A stretch of 64,000 nucleotides of DNA from SIG673 sp045653945 (GCA_045653945.1 JAZOML010000033.1:1-64000); one strand, 5' to 3'. Shown: positions 1 to 9,410, numbered from the stretch's first letter. The notes: a model not told the origin generated them from the letters alone. Numbers and translations: made by a program.

Positions 1-1
1 A

Positions 2-952
2 AACTCCCCCGGAAACGATATGCGTTTCTCGGATGAAAAGATTGAGGCGGCAAGAAACTTCAACAATAAGCTTTGGAACGCAACAAGATTTGTTACGATG
101 TGGCTTGACGATGAAACTGAGTTTGGTCTTCCTGATATCAGTGAGCTTGCCACCGAGGATAAGTGGATTATTTCAAGATACAACAGACTTGTTAAAGAGG
201 TTACCGAAAACCTTGATAAATATGAGCTTGGCGTTGCTCTTGCAAAGCTTTATGACTTTATTTGGGACGTATTTTGCGATTGGTATATCGAGCTTGTAAA
301 GCAAAGGATGACCGATGGCGACAAGACGGCAATGAAGGTAATCACCTACGTTTTCAGCCAAACTATGAAGATGCTTCACCCCTATATGCCCTTTATTACC
401 GAGGAAATATGGCAAACTCTTCCTCACGTTGGCGAGAGTATTGTAATCAGCGATTTCCCCGTTTACAATCCTGCTCTTGATTTTGCATCCGATGAGGCGG
501 CAATAGAGAAGATTATTTCCGCAATTAGAGCGATCAGAAACCGCAGAGCGGAAATGAACGTTCCACCCTCAAAGAAGGCTAAGCTTCTTATCGTTACTGC
601 TGATAATAATGCATTTAACGAAAAGAGTAAAGCATTCTTTATAAAACTTGCATCAGCATCTGAGGTTGAAATTGCAGCTGTCGGAGAAATAGAAAATGCA
701 GTTCAAATCGTATCTGACGGCGCAGTGCTTTATATTCCGCTTGCTGAGGTTGTCGATACCGAAAAGGAAAGAGCAAGACTTACCAAGGAGCTTGAAAAGC
801 TCGCGTCCGATATAAAATACACCGAGGGTAAGCTCTCAAATCCAGGATTTGTGGCTAAAGCCCCTGCTCATATTATCGAGGGCGAAAAAGAAAAACTTGC
901 AAAATTCAAGGAAATGTACGCAGCAACCGAAGCGGCGCTCGCGGCTCTCTAA
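2..952 (+). CDS. valS: Valyl-tRNA synthetase, C-terminal part (5' end outside window)
   Basis: This is the 3' part of a class I synthetase that charges tRNA-Val in the cytoplasm. The frame is open from base 2, where it reads NSPGNDMRFS, so the ATG at 20 is internal. The segment GNDMRFSDEKIEAARNFNNK followed by LWNATRFV is the ValRS signature that begins the anticodon-binding helical domain. The last 70 or so residues form the charged, Leu/Lys/Glu-rich coiled-coil arm typical of ValRS, which contacts the tRNA elbow. The catalytic HIGH and KMSKS motifs lie upstream of the window. The gene ends in its own terminator, so it is not obviously joined to the cell-wall operon that follows. Confidence 0.96.
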   Translation, partial: NSPGNDMRFSDEKIEAARNFNNKLWNATRFVTMWLDDETEFGLPDISELATEDKWIISRYNRLVKEVTENLDKYELGVALAKLYDFIWDVFCDWYIELVKQRMTDGDKTAMKVITYVFSQTMKMLHPYMPFITEEIWQTLPHVGESIVISDFPVYNPALDFASDEAAIEKIISAIRAIRNRRAEMNVPPSKKAKLLIVTADNNAFNEKSKAFFIKLASASEVEIAAVGEIENAVQIVSDGAVLYIPLAEVVDTEKERARLTKELEKLASDIKYTEGKLSNPGFVAKAPAHIIEGEKEKLAKFKEMYAATEAALAAL

Positions 953-965
953 ATTAAATAACGGC

Positions 966-997
966 AAAAGGTCGGCTTGAAAAAGCCGACCTTTTTT
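966..997 (+). terminator. Rho-independent terminator of valS
   Basis: The arms AAAAGGTCGGCTT and AAGCCGACCTTTT flank a GAAA loop and run into a T-tract. The hairpin starts 13 bases after the valS stop. Confidence 0.93.
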
Positions 998-1008
998 GCG
1001 CATAAAAA

Positions 1009-1049
1009 TACCCCTAAACGAATATAGTTACAAAAAAAGACAAGGGGTA
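1009..1049 (+). promoter_or_regulatory. Possible SD-masking hairpin before the PBP gene
   Basis: TACCCCT (1009-1015) is the reverse complement of AGGGGTA (1043-1049), and the latter is the ribosome-binding site of the PBP gene starting at 1057. If both arms are in the transcript, the site could be masked. No convincing promoter was found between the valS terminator and the gene, so it is unclear whether the left arm is transcribed. Confidence 0.3.
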
Positions 1050-1056
1050 AAATAAT

Positions 1057-3291
1057 ATGCACTTGCAGGCAAGGATAAACGAACATAGATTGAAAAAACG
1101 CTACACGGTACTGCTCATTTTCTTTGCTTTTTGTTTTTTTGTGCTTGGTTTACGCCTTTTTGTTTTGCAGGTGATAAAGCACGGTGAATACCTTGCTAAG
1201 GCAAAGGATAATATTGAAAGCGAAACACCGCTTCGAGCTGAGCGTGGTGTGATTTACGATAGAAATATGATACCGCTTGCAGTAAACGTTACAAGGTGGC
1301 GGGTATACATTTCTCCACGAGATATAAGGAGTGAGGACGAGGCAAAAAAAGTCGCCTTAGGGCTATCCGAAATTCTTGGTGTAGACTATGAAAAAACGCT
1401 TACGGGTGCGCTTAACCGCAGGGCAAGGGATAGAACGGTTAAGAATAAAGTGTCCGAGGAGGAAAAGGACGGAGTATTAAAATTTATATCGGAAAATGCT
1501 CTTTCACATTGCATACATACCGAGGCTGACAGTGCAAGATATTACCCTTACGGTACACTTGCCGCAAGCGTAATAGGATTTGTAGGTACTGACGGAGGAC
1601 TGCTTGGAATTGAAAGCTACTACAACGATTACTTAAAAGGTCAGGACGGTAAATACATAACGTATAAAAACGCATCCGGAGAGGGACTTGAAGGCTCTTA
1701 CGACAGTTATATCAAAGCGGTAAACGGAAATGATATTGTACTAACGATAGATATCACGCTTCAAAGTATTCTCGAGGCGCAGCTCCGCGAGGCGTATATT
1801 GACGCAAATGCACAAAATAAGGTAACGGGTATAGTTCTTGACTATCAGACGGGCGAGGTACTTGCTATGGCAACCTACCCCTCCTTCGACTTAAACTCGC
1901 CTTATACCTTAAATGATTACTATAATGGGAAAATGGTTGCTGCGGGTTACGTAAAAGGTACTGATGAGTATAAAAAAGCATATAATAATTACCTTTACGA
2001 AATGTGGAATAACAAGGCGGTTTCCGTCCTTTATGAACCCGGCTCAACCTTTAAAATTATAACAACCTCAGTAGCGCTTGAGGAAAGGGTGTCAACGGTT
2101 GGAGAGTGCTTTCACTGTACGGGAGCACTTAAGGTTGACGGATACGGTTCGCCTATAAAATGTCATAAAAGACAGGGACACGGCACACTGAATTTTGCTG
2201 AGGCGCTTCAAAAATCCTGTAATCCTACAATGATAAGACTTGCTCAAAGGATAGGTAACACCAGATTTATGAGCTACTTCAAGTCGCTTGGCTATACGGG
2301 CAAAACGGGAATTGACCTACCGGGTGAGGCGCTCGGTATTTTTCATACCGAGGAGGGCTTTAATAACGTTGAACTTTCGGTTTATTCCTTTGGTCAAACC
2401 TTTAAAACTACACCGCTTCAGCAAATAACCGCTATATCGGCGGTGGCAAATGGCGGCGAGCTGCTCACACCGTATACGGTTAAGGAAATTCGGGATAAGG
2501 ACGGTACGGTTGTTTACTCAAATAATGTAAAAAGTAAAGGACGTGTACTATCAAACGACTCCTGCAGTACAATAACCGATATACTTGTGCAGGGCGTTGC
2601 AGGCGATGGCGGAGGTAAAAATGCAGGTGTTATGGGATACAATATCGCCGCTAAAACGGGCACCTCTCAAAAAAGAGATATAAGGGATAAAAACCTTTAC
2701 GTTGGCTCTTGTGTTGCGTTTGCGCCGTATGACGCAGCGAGCCTTTCGGCTATTATAGTAGTTGATGAGCCAAGCTGCCAAAATTACTACGGTAGCGTAG
2801 TTGCCGCCCCCTATATTTCCGCATTTTTTAAAAGCGCGTTTTCATATCTTGGCGTTGAGCCAACCTATACCGAAAAGGAGCAGGAAAAGCTTAATGTTAC
2901 AGTGGGAAGCTACGAAGGACTTAGCGTAAGCGAGGCGAAAAAGCAAATACAGGGGTTAAAAATCGATGTAACCGTTGTCGGAAACGGGGAAACGGTAATA
3001 TCACAAATGCCGGCGGCTGACAGTAAAATCAGTCGAGATGGCGGTAAGGTTATACTTTATACGGGCGGTGTGGAAAGTAAAATTGCTACCGTCCCCAAGG
3101 TGGTAGGCTTAACGGCAACCGAGGCAATAAAAATACTTGTAAATTCAGGCTTTAACGTAAAGATTATGGGCGCAATTGATTACACGAAGGGTGCCTATGC
3201 AACGGTAACTGAGCAAAGCGTTACTGGAATCGAGCAGGAGCTTGGCAGCGTTATTTGTATATATGTAAAATATCTTGATATACAGGAGTAG
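1057..3291 (+). CDS. spoVD: Class B penicillin-binding protein with two PASTA domains (SpoVD/PBP2x-like)
   Basis: This is a membrane-anchored D,D-transpeptidase that cross-links septal or spore-cortex peptidoglycan. Visible in order: a short basic N-terminus, one transmembrane helix at about residues 18-38, the PBP dimerisation domain (RAERGVIYDRN at about 60-70), and a transpeptidase domain. That domain carries the active-site STFK at 330-333, SCN at 387-389 and KTG at 533-535. Two PASTA repeats follow from about 615 to the end. The ATG has AAGGGG upstream. It is the first gene of a run with murE, murF, mraY, ftsW and murG. SpoVD and the vegetative division PBP (PbpB/FtsI) are hard to separate by eye. 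Two PASTA repeats fit a PBP2x-like protein, so the symbol is tentative. Confidence 0.9.
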   Translation: MHLQARINEHRLKKRYTVLLIFFAFCFFVLGLRLFVLQVIKHGEYLAKAKDNIESETPLRAERGVIYDRNMIPLAVNVTRWRVYISPRDIRSEDEAKKVALGLSEILGVDYEKTLTGALNRRARDRTVKNKVSEEEKDGVLKFISENALSHCIHTEADSARYYPYGTLAASVIGFVGTDGGLLGIESYYNDYLKGQDGKYITYKNASGEGLEGSYDSYIKAVNGNDIVLTIDITLQSILEAQLREAYIDANAQNKVTGIVLDYQTGEVLAMATYPSFDLNSPYTLNDYYNGKMVAAGYVKGTDEYKKAYNNYLYEMWNNKAVSVLYEPGSTFKIITTSVALEERVSTVGECFHCTGALKVDGYGSPIKCHKRQGHGTLNFAEALQKSCNPTMIRLAQRIGNTRFMSYFKSLGYTGKTGIDLPGEALGIFHTEEGFNNVELSVYSFGQTFKTTPLQQITAISAVANGGELLTPYTVKEIRDKDGTVVYSNNVKSKGRVLSNDSCSTITDILVQGVAGDGGGKNAGVMGYNIAAKTGTSQKRDIRDKNLYVGSCVAFAPYDAASLSAIIVVDEPSCQNYYGSVVAAPYISAFFKSAFSYLGVEPTYTEKEQEKLNVTVGSYEGLSVSEAKKQIQGLKIDVTVVGNGETVISQMPAADSKISRDGGKVILYTGGVESKIATVPKVVGLTATEAIKILVNSGFNVKIMGAIDYTKGAYATVTEQSVTGIEQELGSVICIYVKYLDIQE

Positions 3292-3296
3292 ATAAG

Positions 3297-4757
3297 GTGA
3301 AGCTTTCATATTTGATAGACGGCGTCGGCGGAAATTCTATAAAGGTTAGCGGAGTATCGTCTGATAGCCGAAAGGTAAAAAGCGGTGAGGCGTTTTTTTG
3401 TATCAAAGGAACAAAAACAAACGGAGCAGGTTACATAGACGAGGCGATAAAAAACGGCGCTGCCGTTATAGTGTCAGACGAAAAGCTATCCACACCTATC
3501 GGCGTGGAAAACGTAATTGTAAAAAACGTTAGGAGCGCATATGCTATCGCTGCTTCAAGGATGTACGGTGAGCCCTCAAAGAAGATGAAAATGATAGGCG
3601 TAACGGGTACAAACGGAAAAACCACAGTATGCTCAATGATAGAAAGCGCACTGATTTTGGCAGGTAAGCGATGTGCGGTTATCGGTACGCTAGGTGCAAG
3701 ATTTGAAGGGAAATTCACCTCGCTTTCCATGATGACAACACCCGATCCCGAGGTACTTTATGCGCTTCTTTATGAATACGCAAGAAGTGGTGCGGAATAT
3801 GTTGTAATGGAAACGTCAAGCCATTCGCTCGCTCAAAATAAGCTTGACGGAATTAACTTTGACGTGGGCGCTATAACAAACGTAAGCGCCGAACACCTTG
3901 ATTTTCATAAAAATATGCAGGAATACTGTGCGGCAAAGCGCAGGCTTTTCCAGAGAAGCGAGGTAGGGGTATTTCTTTGCGACGATTTTTACACAACTGA
4001 AATGTATAACTGTGCCGAGTGCAAGAAAATTGCCTGCTCGGTCAAGGATAAGAGATATCAAATACACGCCGAGAGGGTAGGATTTGATTTTGAAAATGGG
4101 TGCATTTTGACGGTAAAGGACGGTGCTGAAGCGGTAACACTTCATAGTCCGATACCAGCCTCTTTTACACCTTCAAACGTAATTCTTGCGTATACAGTAC
4201 TGAAAACGTTAGGTATAAAAAACGAGTTTATTCATAACGGAATAGCAACGCTCAAATGCGTACAGGGAAGAATGGAGCGAGTGCCTACGGGGAGAGATTT
4301 TTCTGTATTTATTGATTTTGCACATACACCCGATGCACTCTCAAGACTGCTTACAGGCGTAAAGCTTATGAAAAAGCAGGGACAAAGAATAGTTACTCTT
4401 TTCGGGTGCGGCGGTGATAGAGATAAAACGAAACGCTCACTTATGGGGGCAATTGCATCAAGACTGTCCGATTTTGTTATAATAACCTCGGATAACAGCA
4501 GAAGTGAAGAGCCGCAGGCGATAATCGACGAGATAATGGGTGGATTTGATAAAAGCTGTCCGCACGTCAGAATTGATGATAGACGGCAGGCAATAGAATA
4601 CGCCATATTAAATGCAGAAAGCGGTGATATTATTTTGCTTTGCGGAAAAGGGCACGAGTGCTATGAGATAACAAAGTGTGGGAAAAGAGATTTTTGTGAA
4701 AGAAAGATAGTTGTAGAGGCACTTAAAAAACGTAAAAGGAATGATGAGGGAAAATGA
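3297..4757 (+). CDS. murE: UDP-MurNAc-tripeptide synthetase
   Basis: This cytoplasmic Mur ligase adds the third stem-peptide residue to UDP-MurNAc-L-Ala-D-Glu. The start is GTG, 5 bases after the PBP stop, with CAGGAG ahead. The ATP loop GVTGTNGKTT is at about residues 103-112, and METSSHSL and the central-domain residues are present. The C-terminal domain has FGCGGDRDKTKR and then TSDNSRSEEP at about 398-407. Meso-diaminopimelate enzymes carry DNPR here, whereas lysine enzymes differ, so the Arg suggests the DAP type. The Pro-to-Ser change is unusual. The length of 486 residues is normal. The end overlaps the region of the murF start. Confidence 0.95.
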   Translation: MKLSYLIDGVGGNSIKVSGVSSDSRKVKSGEAFFCIKGTKTNGAGYIDEAIKNGAAVIVSDEKLSTPIGVENVIVKNVRSAYAIAASRMYGEPSKKMKMIGVTGTNGKTTVCSMIESALILAGKRCAVIGTLGARFEGKFTSLSMMTTPDPEVLYALLYEYARSGAEYVVMETSSHSLAQNKLDGINFDVGAITNVSAEHLDFHKNMQEYCAAKRRLFQRSEVGVFLCDDFYTTEMYNCAECKKIACSVKDKRYQIHAERVGFDFENGCILTVKDGAEAVTLHSPIPASFTPSNVILAYTVLKTLGIKNEFIHNGIATLKCVQGRMERVPTGRDFSVFIDFAHTPDALSRLLTGVKLMKKQGQRIVTLFGCGGDRDKTKRSLMGAIASRLSDFVIITSDNSRSEEPQAIIDEIMGGFDKSCPHVRIDDRRQAIEYAILNAESGDIILLCGKGHECYEITKCGKRDFCERKIVVEALKKRKRNDEGK

Positions 4758-4758
4758 A

Positions 4759-6132
4759 ATGCAAAGAAAAATCGGTGAAATAGCAAACGCTTGTAATGGA
4801 AAGCTTTTAAATTGTGAGTGTGATGCTTTTGTTGATAAAATTGTCGTTAATGACAAAGAAGTCGATAAAAATTGTCTTTATGTGGCGATAAAAGGCGATA
4901 AATTTGATGGCGATGATTTTGCTTTAAGCGCTGTTAAAAACGGCGCAGCTGCAGTTTTAAGCGAAAAAGAAAAATCTAAATTGCCTTGTATAGTTGTAAG
5001 GAATGTAAGAGAAGCGCTATGTAATATTGCAGCATATTTTCGTAAAATTGAACGTAAAAACGTAATTTCGGTTACAGGCAGCTACGGTAAAACGACGGTA
5101 AAGGAGCTTTGTGCTGGGGTGCTTAAACAGAAATATTCGGTACTTAAAACCGAGGGAAACAAAAATAATCTTATCGGACTTCCGCTTACCCTACTGTCAA
5201 GGGATGAAAGCGAGTGTGCGGTTGTAGAGCTTGGTATCAGCGAGAGTGGAGAAATGGAAAGGCTTTCCGAAATAGCCTCGCCCGATGCGGTTATAATAAC
5301 GGCTATCGGACTTATGCACGTCCAAACACTTGGTACACGGGAAAATATTGCGGCGCAAAAGCTGAAAATTCTCGCATTTGCAAATAAAAATGCTCCGCTA
5401 ATCATTCCCGAAAACGAGCCGTTGCTTGAAAAAAACGGATGGGAAAAAGTTATTACCGTTGCTATTGATAGTCATACCGCAAATTATAGCGCATTTAACC
5501 TGAGATTTTGTGAAAACGGAACGCTTTTTGATATAAAAAAGCTTGGAACACCTTATTTTAAAGACCTTTTTGTGCCGATTATCGGTACTCACGGAGCGCT
5601 TGATAGCCTTTTCGCTATTGCTATCGCCGAGATTAACGGTCTTAATTTTGAACAAATCAAAAAAGGACTTTCGGAGTATAAGCCCGTACAAAACAGACAA
5701 AATATTATTGAAAAAAACGGCATAACAGCTCTTGTCGATTGCTATAATTTCGGACCATCGTCCGCACTTGCCTCGCTTGAGGCATTTGATATTCTAAAAA
5801 AACAAAGAAATGCCGCCAAAACCGTCGTTTTCTTCGGCTCGATGCTTGAGCTTGGCTACATCAGTGAGGAAATGCACAAAATGGTCGGAGAAACGGTTGC
5901 AAAATACGGCTTTGATGCTCTTATAACTCTTGGAGATGAGGCGAATGGAATTTACCTCGGCGCTAAAAACGGCGGTATGGATATAAGTAACCTCTTTTGT
6001 TATTCTGATAATGAGCGAGAGCAGGCGGCAAAAAAGCTATGTGAGCTTACCTGTCAGGGCAGCTTAGTTTTAGTGAAAGGCAGTAGAAAAATGAAAATGG
6101 AGGAATTTGTACCGCTTTTATGGAAAAGGTAG
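4759..6132 (+). CDS. murF: UDP-MurNAc-tripeptide-D-Ala-D-Ala ligase
   Basis: This ligase joins D-Ala-D-Ala to the UDP-MurNAc-tripeptide, the last cytoplasmic step of the stem peptide. The ATP motif is GSYGKTTVKE rather than the usual GSNGKTT. TEGNKNNLIG, VVELGIS and the C-terminal DCYNFGPSS (usual DxYNANP region) follow. An in-frame ATG at 4741 exists, but GAGGG at 4746-4750 lies 8 bases before the ATG at 4759, and that start falls 1 base after the murE stop. It is therefore preferred and gives 457 residues. The 3' end overlaps mraY by 13 bases, which suggests translational coupling. Confidence 0.93.
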   Translation: MQRKIGEIANACNGKLLNCECDAFVDKIVVNDKEVDKNCLYVAIKGDKFDGDDFALSAVKNGAAAVLSEKEKSKLPCIVVRNVREALCNIAAYFRKIERKNVISVTGSYGKTTVKELCAGVLKQKYSVLKTEGNKNNLIGLPLTLLSRDESECAVVELGISESGEMERLSEIASPDAVIITAIGLMHVQTLGTRENIAAQKLKILAFANKNAPLIIPENEPLLEKNGWEKVITVAIDSHTANYSAFNLRFCENGTLFDIKKLGTPYFKDLFVPIIGTHGALDSLFAIAIAEINGLNFEQIKKGLSEYKPVQNRQNIIEKNGITALVDCYNFGPSSALASLEAFDILKKQRNAAKTVVFFGSMLELGYISEEMHKMVGETVAKYGFDALITLGDEANGIYLGAKNGGMDISNLFCYSDNEREQAAKKLCELTCQGSLVLVKGSRKMKMEEFVPLLWKR

Positions 6133-7082
6133 TTATACTGTCGGCTTTATCGACGTTTATTATTTGCGCGCTTGTAACCAAAGCGCTTATACCAATGTTA
6201 ATAAAGCTTAAAATGGGACAAAAAATACTTGAAATCGGTCCTGCTTGGCACGTTGCAAAGCAAGGCACACCGACAATGGGCGGACTTGCATTTATTCTAG
6301 CTACAATACCCACAGTGCTGGTCTTTGCCTTGATATATAGGTGGAGCGTGCCGCTACTTTTGATGACGGGCTACGCACTTTTAAACGGTATTATCGGTTT
6401 AATAGACGACTTGACCAAGATTAAAAAAAAGCAAAACGAGGGACTTTCCGCATTTTCAAAGCTGTTGCTTCAGCTTTTTGCGGCTGGTGTTTTTCTTGTA
6501 CTTGCCGCTTGGCTTGGTCAGGTTAGCGAGGAAATCTATATACCCTTTTGGGGACGCAGTATATATATCGGCAGGCTTTGGTATGTATTTGCCCTGCTAT
6601 TTCTTGTCGGCTTTACAAATGCGGTAAATTTAAGCGACGGTCTGGACGGACTTTGCTCGTCGGTAAGCGGAGGGGTAGCGCTCGGACTGACAATTATCGC
6701 CGTTACGCTGGGAGAATACGCTAATACCGTCTTTGGATTTGCAATTTTAGGCTGCTGTCTTGCATTTTTGATATACAATTTTCATCCGGCAAAGGTTTTT
6801 ATGGGAGATACAGGCTCTCTTTTTCTTGGTGCGGGACTAAGCGCAATGTCGCTGCTAAGCTACAAAAATACCGCACTTATTATAATAGGCGGAGTATATC
6901 TTATTGAGGCGATCAGTGTTATTTTGCAGGTGCTTTACTACAAAGCAACCAAAAAACGCCTGTTTTTAATGGCGCCCTTTCACCACCACCTTGAAAAGAG
7001 GGGCTACGGTGAGGTGAAAATTACACTGTTGATGACTGCAATAACACTTGCACTTGCGTTAATTTCCTATTTATTTTTATAG
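6120..7082 (+). CDS. mraY: Phospho-MurNAc-pentapeptide transferase
   Basis: This integral membrane enzyme moves phospho-MurNAc-pentapeptide onto undecaprenyl phosphate to make lipid I. About ten hydrophobic segments are visible. The conserved motifs are present: PTMGGL at about residue 57, IDDLTK at about 100, NAVNLSDGLDGL at about 168, FMGDTGSLFLG at about 228 and the catalytic histidine cluster APFHHHLE at about 286. The length of 320 residues is typical. It overlaps murF by 13 bases and is followed after 8 bases by ftsW. murD, which often lies between mraY and ftsW, is absent here. Confidence 0.97.
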   Translation: MEKVVILSALSTFIICALVTKALIPMLIKLKMGQKILEIGPAWHVAKQGTPTMGGLAFILATIPTVLVFALIYRWSVPLLLMTGYALLNGIIGLIDDLTKIKKKQNEGLSAFSKLLLQLFAAGVFLVLAAWLGQVSEEIYIPFWGRSIYIGRLWYVFALLFLVGFTNAVNLSDGLDGLCSSVSGGVALGLTIIAVTLGEYANTVFGFAILGCCLAFLIYNFHPAKVFMGDTGSLFLGAGLSAMSLLSYKNTALIIIGGVYLIEAISVILQVLYYKATKKRLFLMAPFHHHLEKRGYGEVKITLLMTAITLALALISYLFL

Positions 7083-7090
7083 GGGTGAAT

Positions 7091-8332
7091 ATGAAAAAAA
7101 GGATAACCCTTAGAGGGATAGATATAAGACTCTTGCTTTTGATACTGATACTACTTGCCTATGGCTCGGTTATGGTGTTTTCCGCTAGCGGTCCGTATGC
7201 AAAAAGCAATCACGGCGATGAATATTATTTTGTCCGCAGACAAATATTTTGGGCGATACTTGGCATAAGCGGTATGCTCGTTTGTGCCGCAATGCCGTAT
7301 GAGATACATAAAAAATATACCGCAAAAATAGGCTTTTGCGTTGCATTTATACTGCTTATAGTAGTCCTATTTATGGGCGGAGCAATTAAGCGCTGGATAA
7401 ATATAGGGCCAATAAGCCTACAGCCATCGGAGATGATGAAGCCTATGCTTATTCTCGTTTTGGCGGTATATATGGAAAGATATCAAGACAAAATAAAGCA
7501 TAACGGTATATACGGCGTGAGAGGTAAAATTGCCGATAAGAGGGCGTTTTGGTGTTCATCACTTTACGGTGTTTTTATACCTGTCGGGATAGTTTTTGCC
7601 GTATGTGTTCTTATAATGCTTGAAAATCATTTTTCGGGTACGCTCATTACCTTTTGTATAGGTGCGATTGTTATTTTTTCTGGCGGAGCAATGCTTCGTT
7701 GGTTTGCATTTGCAGGCTCGGGGGTGTGTATAGCGGTATTTGCGGTGCTTTTCGGTACGGACTACGCAAGTGAGAGAATTGATATTTGGCTGCACCCCGA
7801 AAGCTTTTCGATAAGTGATGAAACGTGGCAAATAACTCAAGGACTTATAGCAATAGGCTCAGGCGGTTTTTTCGGTACCGGACTTGGAAACGGTATGCAA
7901 AAGCAGCTCTACGTATCCGCCGCTCATAACGATTTTATCTTTTCTATTGTTTGCGAGGAGCTTGGACTAATCGGAGCTGTGGGTGTTATCGTGCTGTTTT
8001 TCCTTTTGGCAAAGCGCACGCTTCATCTTGCTACGCAAAGCGAAACCCTTTTTGCATCTCTTGTTGCTGTTGGAATAATAGGTCATATATCCTTGCAGGC
8101 GTTTTTGAACATAGGGGTAGTTACGGGAACAATACCGAATACCGGAGTAACGCTACCGTTTTTTAGCTACGGAGGCTCGGCACTTGTGGTGCTGCTTTGC
8201 GAGAGCGGAATACTTTTATCGGTAACTAAATCTGAAATAAAAAAATCAAGTGGAGGCACTGAATTTGAAGATAATATTAAGCGGAGGCGGTACGGCAGGT
8301 CATATAAATCCCGCTATCGCCATAGCCGATAA
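7091..8332 (+). CDS. ftsW: SEDS-family peptidoglycan glycosyltransferase (FtsW/RodA type)
   Basis: This is a polytopic SEDS protein that polymerises glycan strands from lipid II with a class B PBP, probably the one at 1057. Ten or so membrane spans are visible. GGAIKRWINIGPISLQPSE (about residues 95-113) is the family signature. The GSGGFFGTGLGNGMQKQ and NDFIFSIVCEELGLIG segments also fit, as does the late GVTLPFFSYGGSAL motif. A GTG at 7085 is in frame, but AGGGG sits immediately before the ATG at 7091. The basic C-terminal tail is encoded inside the start of murG, an overlap of 68 bases. Position within the dcw-like operon favours FtsW over RodA. Confidence 0.92.
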   Translation: MKKRITLRGIDIRLLLLILILLAYGSVMVFSASGPYAKSNHGDEYYFVRRQIFWAILGISGMLVCAAMPYEIHKKYTAKIGFCVAFILLIVVLFMGGAIKRWINIGPISLQPSEMMKPMLILVLAVYMERYQDKIKHNGIYGVRGKIADKRAFWCSSLYGVFIPVGIVFAVCVLIMLENHFSGTLITFCIGAIVIFSGGAMLRWFAFAGSGVCIAVFAVLFGTDYASERIDIWLHPESFSISDETWQITQGLIAIGSGGFFGTGLGNGMQKQLYVSAAHNDFIFSIVCEELGLIGAVGVIVLFFLLAKRTLHLATQSETLFASLVAVGIIGHISLQAFLNIGVVTGTIPNTGVTLPFFSYGGSALVVLLCESGILLSVTKSEIKKSSGGTEFEDNIKRRRYGRSYKSRYRHSR

Positions 8333-9386
8333 GATAAAAGAGCTTTATCCTGATGCCGATATACTTTTTATAGGTTCAAAAAACGGTATGGAGAATAAGC
8401 TTGTTGCTCGGGCTGGTTATCCAATATGGTCTCTTGATACGCAGGGGATAAAACGCAGCCTTTCGCTATCCAATTTCAAGGCAATTATAAAAGCTTTAAA
8501 AGCAACGTCTGGGGCAAGAAAAATGCTTAAAAGCTTTTTGCCTGATGCAGTTATAGGAACCGGTGGCTACGTTTGTTATCCGGTAGTAAAGGCGGCATCG
8601 AAAATGGGTATTTTTACGGCTCTTCACGAGTCAAATTCCGTTCCCGGTCTTGCTGTGCGTATGCTGAAAAAGAGGGCGGATAAAATTTTCGTCGGCTTTG
8701 AAGGGTGCAAAAAACGACTTTCAGTCGGTAATAGGTGTATCTATACAGGAAATCCGATAAAATCGGATTTTATTGCCGTTACAAAAGATGAGGCGAGAGA
8801 AAAGCTCGGTGTGATAGGTAAATACCGATACGTTATAGTTAGCTTTGGCGGTAGCCTTGGTGCTAAAACCGTAAACGATATAGCACTTAAAACAATGGTG
8901 AAGCTAAGCAGTAAGCGTAGCGACGTGCTCCACGTTCACTCCTGCGGAAGGGCATGCTGTGCGGAGTTTTTCACTGAATTTAAACGCTTGGGACTTGAGG
9001 GATGTAAAAATATAAAAGCAAGTGAATATATATACGATATGCCACTGTACCTTAGCGCCGCCGATGCGGTAATCTGCCGTAGCGGAGCTATGACACTATC
9101 CGAAATTGCGGCGGCGGGCGTTCCGTCGGTGCTTGTGCCATCGCCAAACGTTACCGCTAATCACCAATACGAAAACGCTCTTGAATACTCAAACGTCGGT
9201 GCGGCGTTTGCCGTTGACGAAAAGGAATACGGTTCAACGGATAAAGCCTTTGAATACGTCAGCGCCCTTATAACCGAGCCGTCTTTACGCAAAAAAATGT
9301 CCGAAAACGTGCGGAAACTTGCTTGTATAGACTGTGCCGAGCAAATTGTAAAAGAGATTGTATCCTCAATAAAAAAAGAACGCTGA
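8265..9386 (+). CDS. murG: UDP-GlcNAc:lipid I N-acetylglucosaminyltransferase
   Basis: This membrane-associated GT28 enzyme converts lipid I to lipid II. The N-terminal glycine loop ILSGGGTAGHINPA, GTGGYVCYPV, LHESNSVPGL, SFGGSLGA and the donor-site motif ICRSGAMTLSEIAAAGVPSV are all present. The start is set at TTG 8265: GGAGG at 8252-8256 lies 8 bases upstream, and the protein then begins MKIILSGGG as in homologues. The longer GTG form from 8250 would place the ribosome site inside the gene. It gives 373 residues and ends the cell-wall operon. The stop codon lies inside the terminator stem. Confidence 0.95.
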   Translation: MKIILSGGGTAGHINPAIAIADKIKELYPDADILFIGSKNGMENKLVARAGYPIWSLDTQGIKRSLSLSNFKAIIKALKATSGARKMLKSFLPDAVIGTGGYVCYPVVKAASKMGIFTALHESNSVPGLAVRMLKKRADKIFVGFEGCKKRLSVGNRCIYTGNPIKSDFIAVTKDEAREKLGVIGKYRYVIVSFGGSLGAKTVNDIALKTMVKLSSKRSDVLHVHSCGRACCAEFFTEFKRLGLEGCKNIKASEYIYDMPLYLSAADAVICRSGAMTLSEIAAAGVPSVLVPSPNVTANHQYENALEYSNVGAAFAVDEKEYGSTDKAFEYVSALITEPSLRKKMSENVRKLACIDCAEQIVKEIVSSIKKER

Positions 9387-9402
9387 AAAGCGTTCTTTTT
9401 AT
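9373..9402. terminator. Bidirectional terminator between murG and the CPBP gene
   Basis: AAAAAGAACGCT and AGCGTTCTTTTT flank a GAAA loop, with A-tract on one side and T-tract on the other. It can stop both murG and the facing gene that ends at 9411. Confidence 0.85.
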
Positions 9403-9410
9403 TTAATAAT

